DNA of 43,288 nt from JAAYEA01 sp012689325 (lineage in GTDB: Bacteria; Chloroflexota; Anaerolineae; JAAYEA01), in the NCBI GenBank assembly GCA_036841525.1, contig DAITVZ010000045.1, positions 1 through 43,288 on the forward strand, written 5' to 3'. The position numbers and the translations under genes are program-made. Shown one piece after another: positions 15,550 through 25,346 of the stretch. The notes under the pieces are model-generated. The model was given only the letters and a program-made list of their open reading frames with translations. It searched no databases and was not told the DNA's origin. Each line of letters begins with the position of its first letter. Position 1 is the stretch's first letter.

Positions 15550-15578
15550 ATGGTAGCCGCTAAGGGCGCTTGGCGCAA
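15550..15578 (-). promoter_or_regulatory. promoter of the RraA-GH105 operon
   Basis: Minus strand TTGCGC (15578-15573), 17-base spacer, TACCAT (15555-15550), preceded by GC. Confidence 0.55.
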
Positions 15579-15589
15579 ATTGGGGCAGA

Positions 15590-15626
15590 AACAGAACGGG
15601 CGCGGCATGAGGCTTCGTGCCGCGCC
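15590..15626 (-). terminator. intrinsic terminator of the lipoprotein gene at 15668
   Basis: Stem GGCGCGGCA (15599-15607) with TGCCGCGCC (15618-15626). On the minus strand it is followed by CGTTCTGTTTCTG. Confidence 0.65.
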
Positions 15627-15667
15627 TGTGGGGACGATACTTGTTCAGCCGGGTCGCCGCAGCGGCC

Positions 15668-16522
15668 CTACGGCAGGTACTGCTCCTCGATCCGCACAGC
15701 TTGGTCGTCGTTCAGGCTTAGCCAGTAGGGGACCGCGGAGAGGTGGCGGATCGTCGGCGCAGGAGCCCAGAACGAGGCAAAGGTGGCCCAAGTGATCGGC
15801 TCGTTGCTCTGGTACTGGCCGTTGGCGGCGTGGCTATAGGTCGCCATGATGATCTCGGCGCTGGGCGCCACCTCGATCTGCCGCGTCTGGGTGGAGGGGT
15901 TGCTGATGAAAAACGGGTTGGGCGGTTGGCACTCCTCCAGCGGGCCGGAGCACTCGCCATGCAGGCGTCGCATATAGGCCGCCTCCACGTCGGTGAGCCA
16001 TTCCACCTCGTCAAAGATCAGGGTGCGCTTGCCGCCCTTTTCTTGCACGCCGCGGACATAGCCGATGATCCGGTTGGGGGCCTGGGCGGCGGCGGTGCGG
16101 ATGAGCGACTCGTTCGAGACGTTCCAGCCAATGAGGTACGGTTCCCAGGCGGAGATCTCTTCCTTGCTCCGCCTGCCCGGGTCGAAGGTCAACTCGCCCT
16201 GAACCTGCAGAGAGGCCCCGGCGGCCAGCCGCCGCCGCACCTCCTGCCGGGTCTCTTGCTCGGGCAGCAGGGCGCGCCGCAGCTCGCGGACCAGCAGCGG
16301 CTCCACCCAAGCGACGTAGGTCGGCTCCTTGGCGCCGTTGTACAACGTGACCGTATAAGACAGACGCTGGTAGGCGGGGTCAGCGGCCTGGCCGATCGCC
16401 GAGACCGTCCCCGAGATGCTCAACCCTGGCTCGACCAGGCGAGGCGCTCGGGCGCCCGCACAGGCCGCCCCAACCACCAGCATCGCCAGGCAGATCAACA
16501 CACGAGCCCACGCAGAGCGCAT
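15668..16522 (-). CDS. putative lipoprotein of unknown function
   Basis: 284 residues. The signal peptide ends in VVGAAC, so Cys21 is the likely lipidated residue. Residues about 40-135 look like an immunoglobulin-type beta fold (SYTVTLYNGAKEPTYVAWVE, then SLQVQGELTFDP). Residues about 160-275 form a second domain opening with IGYVRGVQEKGGKRTLIFDE, then VEWLTDVEAAYMRR. It contains FFISNPSTQTRQIEVAP and ends ALS-like VPYWLSLNDDQAVRIEEQYLP (last two segments separated in the protein). The second half resembles small lipoprotein domains of Firmicutes that begin with an FDEVEWL strand, but that is recall without a search. AGGAG fits ATG 16522. The divergent ABC operon starts 215 bases away. No function can be assigned. 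Confidence 0.7.
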   Translation of the reverse strand: MRSAWARVLICLAMLVVGAACAGARAPRLVEPGLSISGTVSAIGQAADPAYQRLSYTVTLYNGAKEPTYVAWVEPLLVRELRRALLPEQETRQEVRRRLAAGASLQVQGELTFDPGRRSKEEISAWEPYLIGWNVSNESLIRTAAAQAPNRIIGYVRGVQEKGGKRTLIFDEVEWLTDVEAAYMRRLHGECSGPLEECQPPNPFFISNPSTQTRQIEVAPSAEIIMATYSHAANGQYQSNEPITWATFASFWAPAPTIRHLSAVPYWLSLNDDQAVRIEEQYLP

Positions 16523-16583
16523 CAACACTCCTCGAGTATAGCGATAGACAGCGCGGGTGTCCCCGTGCCGCGCTGTTCCTGCC

Positions 16584-16589
16584 ATTATA
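16584..16589 (-). promoter_or_regulatory. -10 box of the lipoprotein gene at 15668
   Basis: Minus strand TATAAT, preceded by GC; no good -35 box at 16-18 bases. Probably weak or activated. Confidence 0.45.
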
Positions 16590-16736
16590 GCCGCGCCTCT
16601 GACCCAAGGCATCGGCCCCACGTGGAACATCACTAATCCAAAAGGATGATTTTCGCTCAGAACCCGCGCCGCTCGAAACCACAGGGCGGCCTGGGTCGTA
16701 TAAGGGGCGAGTTGAGCGCCCGAGAGGAGGGTATGC

Positions 16737-17687
<951 letters not shown>

Positions 17688-17697
17688 GGGGCACGCC

Positions 17698-18960
17698 ATG
17701 CGCAAGATCCTGAACATCGCCTGGAAAGACCTCATCTCTGCCTTTCGCGAGCCCGGCGTGGTGATCATGATGCTGGTGACGCCCTTCGCCCTGACGCTGG
17801 TGATGGGCTTTGCCTTTGGCGCCTTTGGCGGGGGCAACGCCGGCCCCGCCGGCATCCCCATGACCATCGTCAACCACGACGCGGGCGAGTTCGGCCAGCG
17901 TCTGGTGAGGATGCTCGAGGCCGATGGCCTGGCCGACCTGTTGGTCGTGACGGTGCTCTCTGACGACGCCGCCGCGCGGGCCGCCGTGGACGCGGACCAA
18001 TCCGCCGCGGCCGTGATCGTCCCTGCGGATTTCAGCGAGGCCGTCGTGCCCGCCGGGCTGAGCCAGGGCGACACCTCGGGCTTGCAGGGCGCCCAGCCGG
18101 TCACCATCGAGTTATACGCCAATCCCACCCGTCCTGTGAGCGCCGGCGTGGTGCGGACCGTGGCGGAACGCTTCATCGACGTCGCCTCGGCCCAGCGCAG
18201 CGCCGGCCTGGTGGTGGTCGGCCAGATCGTCGGCAATCGGCTGGCCGATCCCCAGGCAATGGCGCAACAGGGCGCGGCCATCGGCCACCGCGTCGGCGAC
18301 CAGGTCGCCTCCACCAGCCTGGTGCGCGTCGTCGGCGAATCGGACGCCGCGGGGCAAAGCAACTTTGACTGGCTAGGCTACATGGCCCCCAGCATGGCCA
18401 TCCTCTTTCTGATGTTCACCGTGAGCGCCGGAGGACGGACCATCCTGCTGGAGCGGGACCTGGGGACGCTGCCGCGGATGCTCACCACGCCCACCGGCGC
18501 CGCGCAGGTGCTAGGCGGCAAGGTGCTCGGCACGTACCTCACCGGCCTGGCGCAGATGATCATCCTGTTTGTGGCCTCCACCCTCCTGTTGGGCGTCCAT
18601 TGGGGCGCGCCCGCGCCGGTGGCGGCGCTGCTCCTGTCCTTGGTGGCCGCGGGAACTGGCTGGGGCATGCTCATCGCCGCCTACTCCAAGACCACCGGGC
18701 AGGCCAATGCCGTGGGCACGGCCCTCTCGCTCACCTTTGGCGCGCTGGCGGGCAACTTTGTCGTGCGCGACCTGCTGCCCGACGTCCTGAAGAAGGCCAG
18801 CCTGATCACGCCCAACGCCTGGGGCCTGGATGGGTTCAAGGCCCTCGCCGCCGGAGGGACGCTGGCTGATGTGGCGCTGCCCATCGCCGCGCTGTGGGGC
18901 ATGGCCGCCATCACCTTTGCCCTGGCCGTGGTGGCCTTCCGCCGCCAGGCTGCCCAATAA
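17698..18960 (+). CDS. ABC-2 type permease, subunit 1
   Basis: 420 residues. One membrane helix at the N-terminus (about 20-45) is followed by a large extracytoplasmic domain (about 50-235), then five helices (about 235-415). This is the ABC2_membrane_3 layout. The conserved segment LERDLGTLPRMLTTP before the second helix block is the usual coupling region to the ATPase. It starts MRKILNIAWKDLI and so is a paralogue of the next gene (MRKILAIAWNDIV), suggesting that the two permeases arose by duplication and form a heterodimer. The SD is weak (GGGGCACGCC); the start is fixed by the 10-base gap to the ATPase gene. Confidence 0.92.
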   Translation: MRKILNIAWKDLISAFREPGVVIMMLVTPFALTLVMGFAFGAFGGGNAGPAGIPMTIVNHDAGEFGQRLVRMLEADGLADLLVVTVLSDDAAARAAVDADQSAAAVIVPADFSEAVVPAGLSQGDTSGLQGAQPVTIELYANPTRPVSAGVVRTVAERFIDVASAQRSAGLVVVGQIVGNRLADPQAMAQQGAAIGHRVGDQVASTSLVRVVGESDAAGQSNFDWLGYMAPSMAILFLMFTVSAGGRTILLERDLGTLPRMLTTPTGAAQVLGGKVLGTYLTGLAQMIILFVASTLLLGVHWGAPAPVAALLLSLVAAGTGWGMLIAAYSKTTGQANAVGTALSLTFGALAGNFVVRDLLPDVLKKASLITPNAWGLDGFKALAAGGTLADVALPIAALWGMAAITFALAVVAFRRQAAQ

Positions 18961-18970
18961 GGAGCACGCC

Positions 18971-20191
18971 ATGCGCAAGATACTCGCTATCGCCTGGAAC
19001 GACATCGTCATCGAGTTCTCCGATCGCGCCACCCTGATCTTTTTCCTGGTGCTGCCGGTCATCTTTACCGCGGTGGTGGGCGTGGGGCTGCGGAGCGCGT
19101 ACACCGCCCCCGACCCCAACGCCGACAACCGCTATCCGGTGCCCGTGGTGGATGAGGACCGCAGCGCGCTCTCGGCCCAGTTCGTCGAGCTCCTCTCCAA
19201 CTCGGCGGTGATGCGCCCCGTCGCTTACGAGCGCGAGGAAGCCGCCCGCGTCTATGAGGAGGACAACCTGGCCGGGTTGCTGGTGATCCCCAGCGGCTTC
19301 GGGGAGCGGCTGCTGGCCGGCGAGGCGGCTGACCTGGCGCTGCGGCAGCCGTCCAACGATACCCGCGCGCTGGCCGTGGGCGAGGCGATCAGCGCGGCGG
19401 GCAGCCGCCTGAGCACCGCGGCGCTCATCGCCCAGTCCTCGGTCGCCGAGGCCGAGCGCCTTCGTCCCTTTGCCGATGCGGCGGCCCGCGCGGCGTATTT
19501 CCAGCAAGGGTACCAGATGGCCCTGGAATTCCTGGAGCAGCCCCCCGCGACCGTCGAGGTGACCCGCTCCGCGCAAGCCCAGGTCGTGACCGATCTGGGC
19601 AGCAGCATGGACCAGGCCTCCGCCGGGCAACTGGTCACCTGGGTGCTGATCACCCTGGTGGGCGCGGCCGAGTTGTTCGTCAACGAGCGGCTGGGCGGCA
19701 CGCTGCGCCGCCTGCTGGTGACGCCCACCCGCAAGGCCACCGTGCTCACCGGCAAGATCGGCGGGCGGCTGGCCATGGGCCTGGTGCAGATGCTCCTGCT
19801 GGTAGTGATCGGGGCCACGGTCTTTGGGGTGAACTGGGGCCGCTCGGTGCCCGCGCTGGCCATCATGCTGCTGGCTTTTGGGCTGGCGGCGGTGGCGTTG
19901 GGCACGCTGGTGGGCACCATCGCCAAGACCCGCGGGCAGGCCAGTGGGCTGACGACCATGATCTCCATGGTCGGAGCGGCGCTGGGCGGGGCCTGGTGGC
20001 CGCTGGAGATCACGCCTCCCGCCTATCAGACGGCGGTCAAGGCGCTGCCCACCACCTGGGCGATGACCGGCCTCAAGGATGTCATCGTGGCGGGGCAGGG
20101 GGTCAGCGGCATCCTGCCTGAGGCCGGCATCCTGCTCGGCTTTGCCGCGCTCTTTCTGGCCCTCGGCATCTGGCGCTTCAGGTACGAATAG
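18971..20191 (+). CDS. ABC-2 type permease, subunit 2
   Basis: 406 residues with the same plan as the preceding permease: N-terminal helix (about 18-40), external domain (about 45-230, including a helical stretch rich in Ala and Glu), then six hydrophobic helices. The coupling segment NERLGGTLRRLLVTPTRK is present. GGAGCACGCC precedes ATG 18971, almost the same leader as at 17698. It ends at a strong terminator (20214-20250). With the ATPase it should form a three-subunit exporter; the substrate is unknown. Confidence 0.93.
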   Translation: MRKILAIAWNDIVIEFSDRATLIFFLVLPVIFTAVVGVGLRSAYTAPDPNADNRYPVPVVDEDRSALSAQFVELLSNSAVMRPVAYEREEAARVYEEDNLAGLLVIPSGFGERLLAGEAADLALRQPSNDTRALAVGEAISAAGSRLSTAALIAQSSVAEAERLRPFADAAARAAYFQQGYQMALEFLEQPPATVEVTRSAQAQVVTDLGSSMDQASAGQLVTWVLITLVGAAELFVNERLGGTLRRLLVTPTRKATVLTGKIGGRLAMGLVQMLLLVVIGATVFGVNWGRSVPALAIMLLAFGLAAVALGTLVGTIAKTRGQASGLTTMISMVGAALGGAWWPLEITPPAYQTAVKALPTTWAMTGLKDVIVAGQGVSGILPEAGILLGFAALFLALGIWRFRYE

Positions 20192-20213
20192 GAACGATAG
20201 CGCTCGCGATACA

Positions 20214-20250
20214 CGAAAAAGGAGGGGGCCAAGAGAGGCCCCCTCTTTTT
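20214..20250. terminator. bidirectional terminator between ABC operon and aldo/keto reductase gene
   Basis: Stem GAGGGGGCC (20222-20230) with GGCCCCCTC (20237-20245), A5 before and T5 after, so it works for both converging transcripts. Confidence 0.85.
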
Positions 20251-20263
20251 GTGATCACGCCAT

Positions 20264-21217
20264 CTAGCGGCCCAGGTTGAGACTCCGCACCTGGTCACCC
20301 GTCAGCCGCACCTCCGCGGCGCTCAGGCTGTCGTCCAACTGGGCCAGGCTCTTGCAGCCGACGATGGGCACGGTGACAAAGGGCTGCGAGAGCAGGTACC
20401 CCAGCGCGATCTGGGTGAGGGTCCACCCCGTCTCGGCGGCGAGCCGCTGCGCGGCGGCTAGCCGGGCGTGGTTGTCCGCCGTGTCATAGGCTGGGCGCGC
20501 CCTGGCGCCGCCCGCGGCGGCTTTCTGCAGCCAGCCCCCCGCCTGCGACGAGTAGGGGATCGCCGCCAGGCCGGTCTCGCGGTGATAGCGCCAGAGCGCC
20601 TGATCCATCGGCACCATCGTCTTGTCCGAGAGGGCCGCCGGTTCGGGCGCGGCCAGGCTCCACATCATCTGGTCGCCGACGAACCCCGCCAGCCCGTGCG
20701 CCTTGGCGTAGGCTTGCGCCTCGACGATCCGCGCGGCGCGCCAGTTGGAGCAGCCGTAATAGCGGATCTTGCCCGCCGCCGTAAAGCCGTGCAGCATCTC
20801 GATCACCTCGCCCGCCGGGCGCGCGGGGTCGTCCCGGTGCAGCCAGTAGAGGTCGATGCGCTCCACGCCCAGGCGGCGCAGGCTCCCCTCCAGGTCGCTG
20901 GCGACCTCCTTCGGCGAAAGGCGTGGGACGTGCATGGTCTTGAGGTTGGGATGACCGCCTTTGGTCGCCAGCACCACCCGCTCGCGGTGGCCGCGCGACT
21001 TGAGCCAGCGCCCGATGGTCTTTTCGCTGACGCTCTCCTCGATGGGCAGCCAGTTGGCATAGACCTGCGCGGTGTCCAGGAAATTGCCGCCCCGCTCCAG
21101 GTAGGCGTCCAACAGCGCGAAAGACGCCTCGGCGTCCACGCCGCTGCCCAGGTTGGCCGTCCCCAGGCAGATCGCAGACACCGCCAGGTCGGTGTTCGGG
21201 ATGGCGACGAGCCTCAT
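20264..21217 (-). CDS. aldo/keto reductase
   Basis: 317 residues of the TIM-barrel NADPH-dependent oxidoreductase family. The catalytic tetrad is readable: Asp48 (FLDTAQVY), Tyr53, Lys86 (LATKGG) and His127 (YWLHRDD). The C-terminal NADP loop has TVPIVGCKSLAQLDDSL, the usual position of the Arg/Lys-Ser contacts. The ATG at 21217 overlaps the stop of the upstream gene (ATGA, 4 bases), supporting this start. Substrate unknown; the nearest looks are sugar and general aldehyde reductases of the YajO/YdhF type. Confidence 0.93.
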   Translation of the reverse strand: MRLVAIPNTDLAVSAICLGTANLGSGVDAEASFALLDAYLERGGNFLDTAQVYANWLPIEESVSEKTIGRWLKSRGHRERVVLATKGGHPNLKTMHVPRLSPKEVASDLEGSLRRLGVERIDLYWLHRDDPARPAGEVIEMLHGFTAAGKIRYYGCSNWRAARIVEAQAYAKAHGLAGFVGDQMMWSLAAPEPAALSDKTMVPMDQALWRYHRETGLAAIPYSSQAGGWLQKAAAGGARARPAYDTADNHARLAAAQRLAAETGWTLTQIALGYLLSQPFVTVPIVGCKSLAQLDDSLSAAEVRLTGDQVRSLNLGR

Positions 21218-21597
21218 CGCCGTGCCAAGCCAGCCAACAGGCCGCCGACGCCCAAGAGCACCAGGATGATCGGCCCCAACAACCCCCAGTCCAGGCCGAA
21301 CAGGAAGGTCAGAGCCACCAGCAGCAGGATCAGGCCGCCCACTGCCGGACGGGTGACCCCCGAGGTGATCTGCCCGTCGCTGCCTTGAAAAGCCTGCCAC
21401 GCGCGGTACAGCGCGCCGATGGCTGGGATCAGGATAAAGACCGCCCACCAGTTATTGAACTGCCAACCGGCGGCGTTGCTGAACAGCAGGTACAGGCCAA
21501 CCGCGATCAGCACCACTCCGGCTAGCCAGGGGCTACGGCCGCGGCCGCGATGCTCGCGCTGAGGCTCCTGCCCTTCTACAGGAGTGTTCTCTGCCAC
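21214..21597 (-). CDS. small LiaF/LiaI-like membrane protein
   Basis: 127 residues from GTG 21597, with GAGGAG 8 bases before it. The N-terminal tail is polar (AENTPVEGQEPQREHRGRGR). Four hydrophobic helices follow (about 24-42, 48-64, 84-101, 104-125). The pattern GVVLIAVGLYLLFSN, then NNWWAVFILIPAIGALYRAW and later GLLGPIILVLLGVGGLLAG, is the LiaF/LiaI transmembrane region or DUF5668 style common near envelope-stress systems. No LiaR/S partners are nearby. Function unknown. Confidence 0.75.
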   Translation of the reverse strand: MAENTPVEGQEPQREHRGRGRSPWLAGVVLIAVGLYLLFSNAAGWQFNNWWAVFILIPAIGALYRAWQAFQGSDGQITSGVTRPAVGGLILLLVALTFLFGLDWGLLGPIILVLLGVGGLLAGLARR

Positions 21598-21639
21598 GTC
21601 CGTTCTCCTCTCTTCTGCCCTCCAACCAACGGCCAACAA

Positions 21640-23013
21640 TCACTGCTCCGGAAACGTGCAGCGCCAGACTGTGCGCCGCGAGGCCACCCAGATCGCGCCA
21701 TCTCCGGCCAGCGAGACCGCCTTGGATGTCTCCTCCACTGTGGTGTTGACATAGTACTTGCGCCAGACATCACCCTGGCCGTCACGACCGGGCGTAAAAC
21801 GGTAGACCACTGGCTGGGCATCCGACACCGCCAGCCAGAGCGTCCCATCGGGCGCCAGTGCGATCTCGTACACCGAGCTCCCGTCAAACTCGCCGCCTGT
21901 GGAGTATCTGCCGTACGAGATCCACGTTCCGCTGCCCGGGTCGAGGCGGTGCAGTCCGTCATTGCACCCAAGCCATGTTGTTCCATCTGGCGCCACCTGG
22001 ATTTCGTTGCAACTCAGTCCTTCCACAGCCCTGCCAACCGACCTTACGCCTGAGCCGTCCGGCGGCCCCAGGCGCGAGAGACCGCCGAACAGGGTGGAGG
22101 CCCAGATGCTCCCATCCGGGCCCGCCGCAATGCTCATCACAGAGCCCTCGCCCAGGCCATCCTCGGCGGTATAGTTCCTCCAGGTGTCGGTGTCGGGATC
22201 CAGCCGCGAGACGCCCTGCTGAGTGGCAAACCAGACTGCGCCCGACGGGTCGAGCGCAATGTCGGTCACCCTGCCGCCAACCAGTCCTGTACCCGGTTCC
22301 ACCCGCCGTATTTCGTAGCCATCGTACCGATGGGCGCCCGAGTCAGACGCGACCCAAAGCGTTCCATTCGGTCCCAGGGTTATGCCCTTCACATACGAGC
22401 CGAACTGGGCAAAGCGGATCGCGGAGGGTTCCCGCCTCAGGTCAATGCGATAGATGCCATCCCCGTACGTGCTGGCCATGGCCGCACCATCGGGCATCAC
22501 CTGTACGTCGGTGAGGTCTACGTGGCGCACCGTCGACTCGGCGGAGAATACAGCCTCGCACCAAAGGTCCGGCGGGCGAGGCGTCGCCGTGGGAGCCCCG
22601 GCCACATAAGTTAGGCCGAACAGAGAGTCAGTCTCTTGGTCAGGGTCCTTCACGCGCGCAGCGGTGGTTAGCCGGTACCCCTCCGGGACCTCAGGGTATA
22701 CCTCAAAGCTGACGTCGGGGCAGCCCGACAAGAACACATCGAACCTGTATTCGCCTTGCCAGTTCACCGGCTGGGCACCGTGGAGGTACCCCAGGTTCAC
22801 CTCCTCGGCATGCACGACGACTCCAGGCATGGGCACCTCGTCCTCGTCACGGACGCCGTCGGCATCCATGTCTAGCCAGACGACAACTTGGTGGTTCCAG
22901 CCGCAATCTCTGGCGATGAAACACCTGGTCGCAGCAACGAACACGGTCAGCACCACCGCCACAAGCACGACGGCGATGAACCATCCTCCGGAACAGCCTC
23001 GTCGTCCCTCCAT
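21640..23013 (-). CDS. membrane-anchored beta-propeller protein with SdrD-like domain
   Basis: 457 residues. A single N-terminal helix (about 11-28) anchors the protein outside. Next is a small SdrD_B/SpaA-like beta domain (about 40-140) opening with an EF-hand-type loop DMDADGVRDEDE (48-59) that should bind calcium. After a short TPRPP linker (about 142-150) comes a propeller (about 165-457) of two-component-regulator-type blades: VTDIALDPSGAVWFATQQG, VMSIAAGPDGSIWASTLFGG, EIQVAPDGTTWLGCNDGL, EIALAPDGTLWLAVSD. There is no kinase domain, so it is a stand-alone sensor or surface binding module. GGAGGTCGGAGG precedes ATG 23013. Ligand unknown. Confidence 0.8.
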   Translation of the reverse strand: MEGRRGCSGGWFIAVVLVAVVLTVFVAATRCFIARDCGWNHQVVVWLDMDADGVRDEDEVPMPGVVVHAEEVNLGYLHGAQPVNWQGEYRFDVFLSGCPDVSFEVYPEVPEGYRLTTAARVKDPDQETDSLFGLTYVAGAPTATPRPPDLWCEAVFSAESTVRHVDLTDVQVMPDGAAMASTYGDGIYRIDLRREPSAIRFAQFGSYVKGITLGPNGTLWVASDSGAHRYDGYEIRRVEPGTGLVGGRVTDIALDPSGAVWFATQQGVSRLDPDTDTWRNYTAEDGLGEGSVMSIAAGPDGSIWASTLFGGLSRLGPPDGSGVRSVGRAVEGLSCNEIQVAPDGTTWLGCNDGLHRLDPGSGTWISYGRYSTGGEFDGSSVYEIALAPDGTLWLAVSDAQPVVYRFTPGRDGQGDVWRKYYVNTTVEETSKAVSLAGDGAIWVASRRTVWRCTFPEQ

Positions 23014-23026
23014 CCTCCGACCTCCC

Positions 23027-23073
23027 GCGATTCGCGATCAGCGATTCGCGCCCAGCGATAAGCGATTCGCGCC
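23027..23073. repeat. GCGATTCGCGATCAG-type short repeat cluster, copy A
   Basis: Tandem, degenerate GCGATTCGC/GCGATAAGC units directly after the sialidase stop codon (23073-23075) and before the propeller gene. Related clusters occur at 28043-28130 and 31009-31053. Confidence 0.6.
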
Positions 23074-24188
23074 TACCCCGATATCCTCAACCGATCCTTC
23101 CCATCCGTCAGCCAGTCCAGGTCGAAGCGGGCCAGGGTCAGCGTCTCGTAGAGCCCTTCTTTCCCTCGCTCATAGAGGCAGCAGATCGTCAAATCGCGCG
23201 TCACGCAGAGGTCGGAGTAGGCCGAGAGCCCCTCGTGCAGCACCTTGCCGTCGTTCCAGCTCACGCACTCGTCATAGCTCAGGCGCACGGTCAGCCGCTC
23301 GCGAGCAGTGGTGCTAGCCGGGTTGGCAAAGAGCACCCGATTGCGGTCGTGGTTGACCTCATCGGTCAGGCGGCAGATGCTGGCCTGGCAGATCGGCTCC
23401 ACCAGCTTTTCGTCCCAGCCGCCCTCGCCAAAGGTGTCGCCGTGGTCGCGGCTCCAGGCATAGGCCCGGCGCTTGGTGCTGCCCACATAGTTGCGGCAGT
23501 TGAGGTAAAGCGAGCCGTCCACCGTCTCCACCACCGCGGCCTCGTTCGTCCCCGCCTGGGCGATGCCGCCGATGTGCCAGGTCGCGCCGTGGTCATCGCT
23601 ATAGATGACGTGGCCGTGCCCGGCCCGGGCATAGAACTCGCGGATGGCGTGGAAATGCCCATCCACCAGCGCGTTGCTGGTCCCCAGCACATAGTCACAG
23701 GGGATCACCAGGCGGCCGTTCTGCAACTGGACGCCGTGGCCGGGCCCGGTGGCGTACCAGGTCCAGAGGTCTTGCTTCACATACTTGGTGATCTCCCGCG
23801 GCGGGGCCCAGCTCGCGCCATCATCGGCGGAATAGGTGAGCCAGACGGTGCGCGCGGCCTTGCCGGCGATGATGAGCGCCTCGGGGCCATCGGCGCGATT
23901 CTGCGTGAAGGGCAGCCAGATGATACCCGTGGAGCGGTCCACCACCGGCGCGGGGTTGCCCGCGGTGTGCGGGCCCGCCTCGGCGACCAGTTGGATCGGC
24001 CCCCAGGTCTTGCCGTGGTCGTGGCTGCGCCGCAACAGGAGTCGGATCTGGCCCGTGTCGTGAGAATCGTGGACCCGCCCCTCGCAAAAGGCCAATAGCG
24101 TCCCTTTGGTGGTCACCGCGAGGGCCGGGATGCGGAAGGTATGGTAGCCTTCGGTCCCGCTCGTGAACAGCGCTTGCTCTTCGAACAT
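23073..24188 (-). CDS. exo-alpha-sialidase (GH33-like, BNR/Asp-box)
   Basis: 371 residues with a six-bladed propeller. FRIP near residue 18 carries the first Arg of the sialate-binding triad. Four Asp boxes follow: SHDHGKTWG, SADDGASWA, SDDHGATWH and SRDHGDTFG. SAYSDLCV near the C-terminus is the region before the catalytic Tyr and third Arg in sialidases. There is no signal peptide, so the enzyme would act inside the cell or on imported substrate. Some members of this superfamily act on other sugars, so sialidase is a family-level call. GGGGGAG precedes ATG 24188. Likely co-transcribed with the URO-D gene, 83 bases upstream. Confidence 0.85.
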   Translation of the reverse strand: MFEEQALFTSGTEGYHTFRIPALAVTTKGTLLAFCEGRVHDSHDTGQIRLLLRRSHDHGKTWGPIQLVAEAGPHTAGNPAPVVDRSTGIIWLPFTQNRADGPEALIIAGKAARTVWLTYSADDGASWAPPREITKYVKQDLWTWYATGPGHGVQLQNGRLVIPCDYVLGTSNALVDGHFHAIREFYARAGHGHVIYSDDHGATWHIGGIAQAGTNEAAVVETVDGSLYLNCRNYVGSTKRRAYAWSRDHGDTFGEGGWDEKLVEPICQASICRLTDEVNHDRNRVLFANPASTTARERLTVRLSYDECVSWNDGKVLHEGLSAYSDLCVTRDLTICCLYERGKEGLYETLTLARFDLDWLTDGKDRLRISG

Positions 24189-24271
24189 ACGTCTCCCCCT
24201 TTGCAGATTCGCTACGTTCGGCGGCTCGTGGCCGACAGGCGCGCAGCCCCGTTGCCGCGCGCTTCTATCCG

Positions 24272-25276
24272 TTATGTCACCTGTTCCTGCGCCGCTTCGA
24301 TGAAGGCCAGCATGTTCTCCAGCGGCACGTCTCCTTCCACGCTGTGGGCCGGGGAGAGGATGTAGCCCCCCTCCCGCCCCGCCGCGAGGAGCCGCAGGGT
24401 TTCCGCGCGCACCTCGGCCGGCGTGCCGTAGGGCAGCGTCCGCTGGGTGGAGAGGCCACCATGGAAAGCCAGCCGCCCTCGGTAGCGCGGCAGCAGCGCA
24501 TAGACGTCCATCACCTCCGGCTGGAAGGGGTTGAAGCAGTTCAGCCCGATCCCCACCAGATCGTCAAAGAGCTCGTCCACCTTGCCGCAAGAGTGGATCA
24601 TCACGAACCGCCCCTGGCTGTGGACATAGCCGTACATCCGCTTGAGCGGCGGATAGATGAACTCGCGCCAGAGCCGCGGCCCCATCTGCAGGCCGCGCTG
24701 CTGCCCCCAATCGTCGCCGAAATAGATGGCGTCGATGTCATAGGTCAGCGCCCGCTGCACCTGCGCGATGTTCCAATCGGCGATGGTCTCGAACAGCTCG
24801 TGGACAAAGGCGGGGTGCTCGACGAAATCCATCAGCAGGTTGGCCATCCCGCGCAGCGTCCAGGCCCGCTCGTAGAGGGAGAAACCCACCTGGTAGACGC
24901 GGAAGCGGTCGCCATAGCGGGCGATCTTGGCGGGGATATCGGCGAAATAGCGGTCCTCCACCGGATCGGGGAAGGCATAGCCGCGCAGCGTCGGCTCGGA
25001 CAGTTGGTACTCGGCCACGTTGCCAATGTCCTTGTCGATGCTGCGGTCCCAGATCACGCCGAAATGGTCGCGCACGTGGTCGTTGCCCAGATCGGTCATG
25101 AAGCCAACCCCGGCGCCCAGGCTCAGCAGGTGGTTGCCCAGCACGCTCTCGAGCGCGACGGCGCCATAGTGCTCCTGGAGCTTGGCTCGCGCCTCCACGG
25201 TAAAGCCAAAGGACCAAGGGACGTACGGGGGCCGCGCCCCTTCCAACACCTGCCGAACCACCTCGCGTCTGGTCAT
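24272..25276 (-). CDS. uroporphyrinogen decarboxylase (URO-D) superfamily protein
   Basis: 334 residues with a URO-D-type TIM barrel. Recognisable elements are RPPYVPWSFGFTVEA near the start, IDAIYFGDDWGQQRGLQMGP and LWREFIYPPLKRMYGYVHSQ, then RFVMIHSCGKVDELFDDLV and YILSPAHSVEGDVP at the end. The ARG/His motifs of true haem URO-D are not all there. Genes of this kind beside sugar carriers are usually methyltransferase-like or of unknown role. Start ATG 25276 with GAGGAG 6 bases before it; promoter at 25301-25329. A role in haem synthesis is unlikely in this context. Confidence 0.85.
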   Translation of the reverse strand: MTRREVVRQVLEGARPPYVPWSFGFTVEARAKLQEHYGAVALESVLGNHLLSLGAGVGFMTDLGNDHVRDHFGVIWDRSIDKDIGNVAEYQLSEPTLRGYAFPDPVEDRYFADIPAKIARYGDRFRVYQVGFSLYERAWTLRGMANLLMDFVEHPAFVHELFETIADWNIAQVQRALTYDIDAIYFGDDWGQQRGLQMGPRLWREFIYPPLKRMYGYVHSQGRFVMIHSCGKVDELFDDLVGIGLNCFNPFQPEVMDVYALLPRYRGRLAFHGGLSTQRTLPYGTPAEVRAETLRLLAAGREGGYILSPAHSVEGDVPLENMLAFIEAAQEQVT

Positions 25277-25300
25277 GCCCATCTCCTCGCTTTCGAGGCC

Positions 25301-25329
25301 AGTATAGCGCACCTTGCCCGCGCAGGCAA
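25301..25329 (-). promoter_or_regulatory. promoter of the URO-D/sialidase genes
   Basis: Minus strand TTGCCT (25329-25324), 17-base spacer, TATACT (25306-25301), preceded by GC. Confidence 0.75.
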
Positions 25330-25346
25330 GCCTAGTGCATGCCACA

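Noticed and set aside
16523..16550. TATACT box directly before the lipoprotein start as its promoter
   Set aside because: It lies so close that the start of transcription would fall inside the ribosome site; the TATAAT at 16584-16589 fits better.
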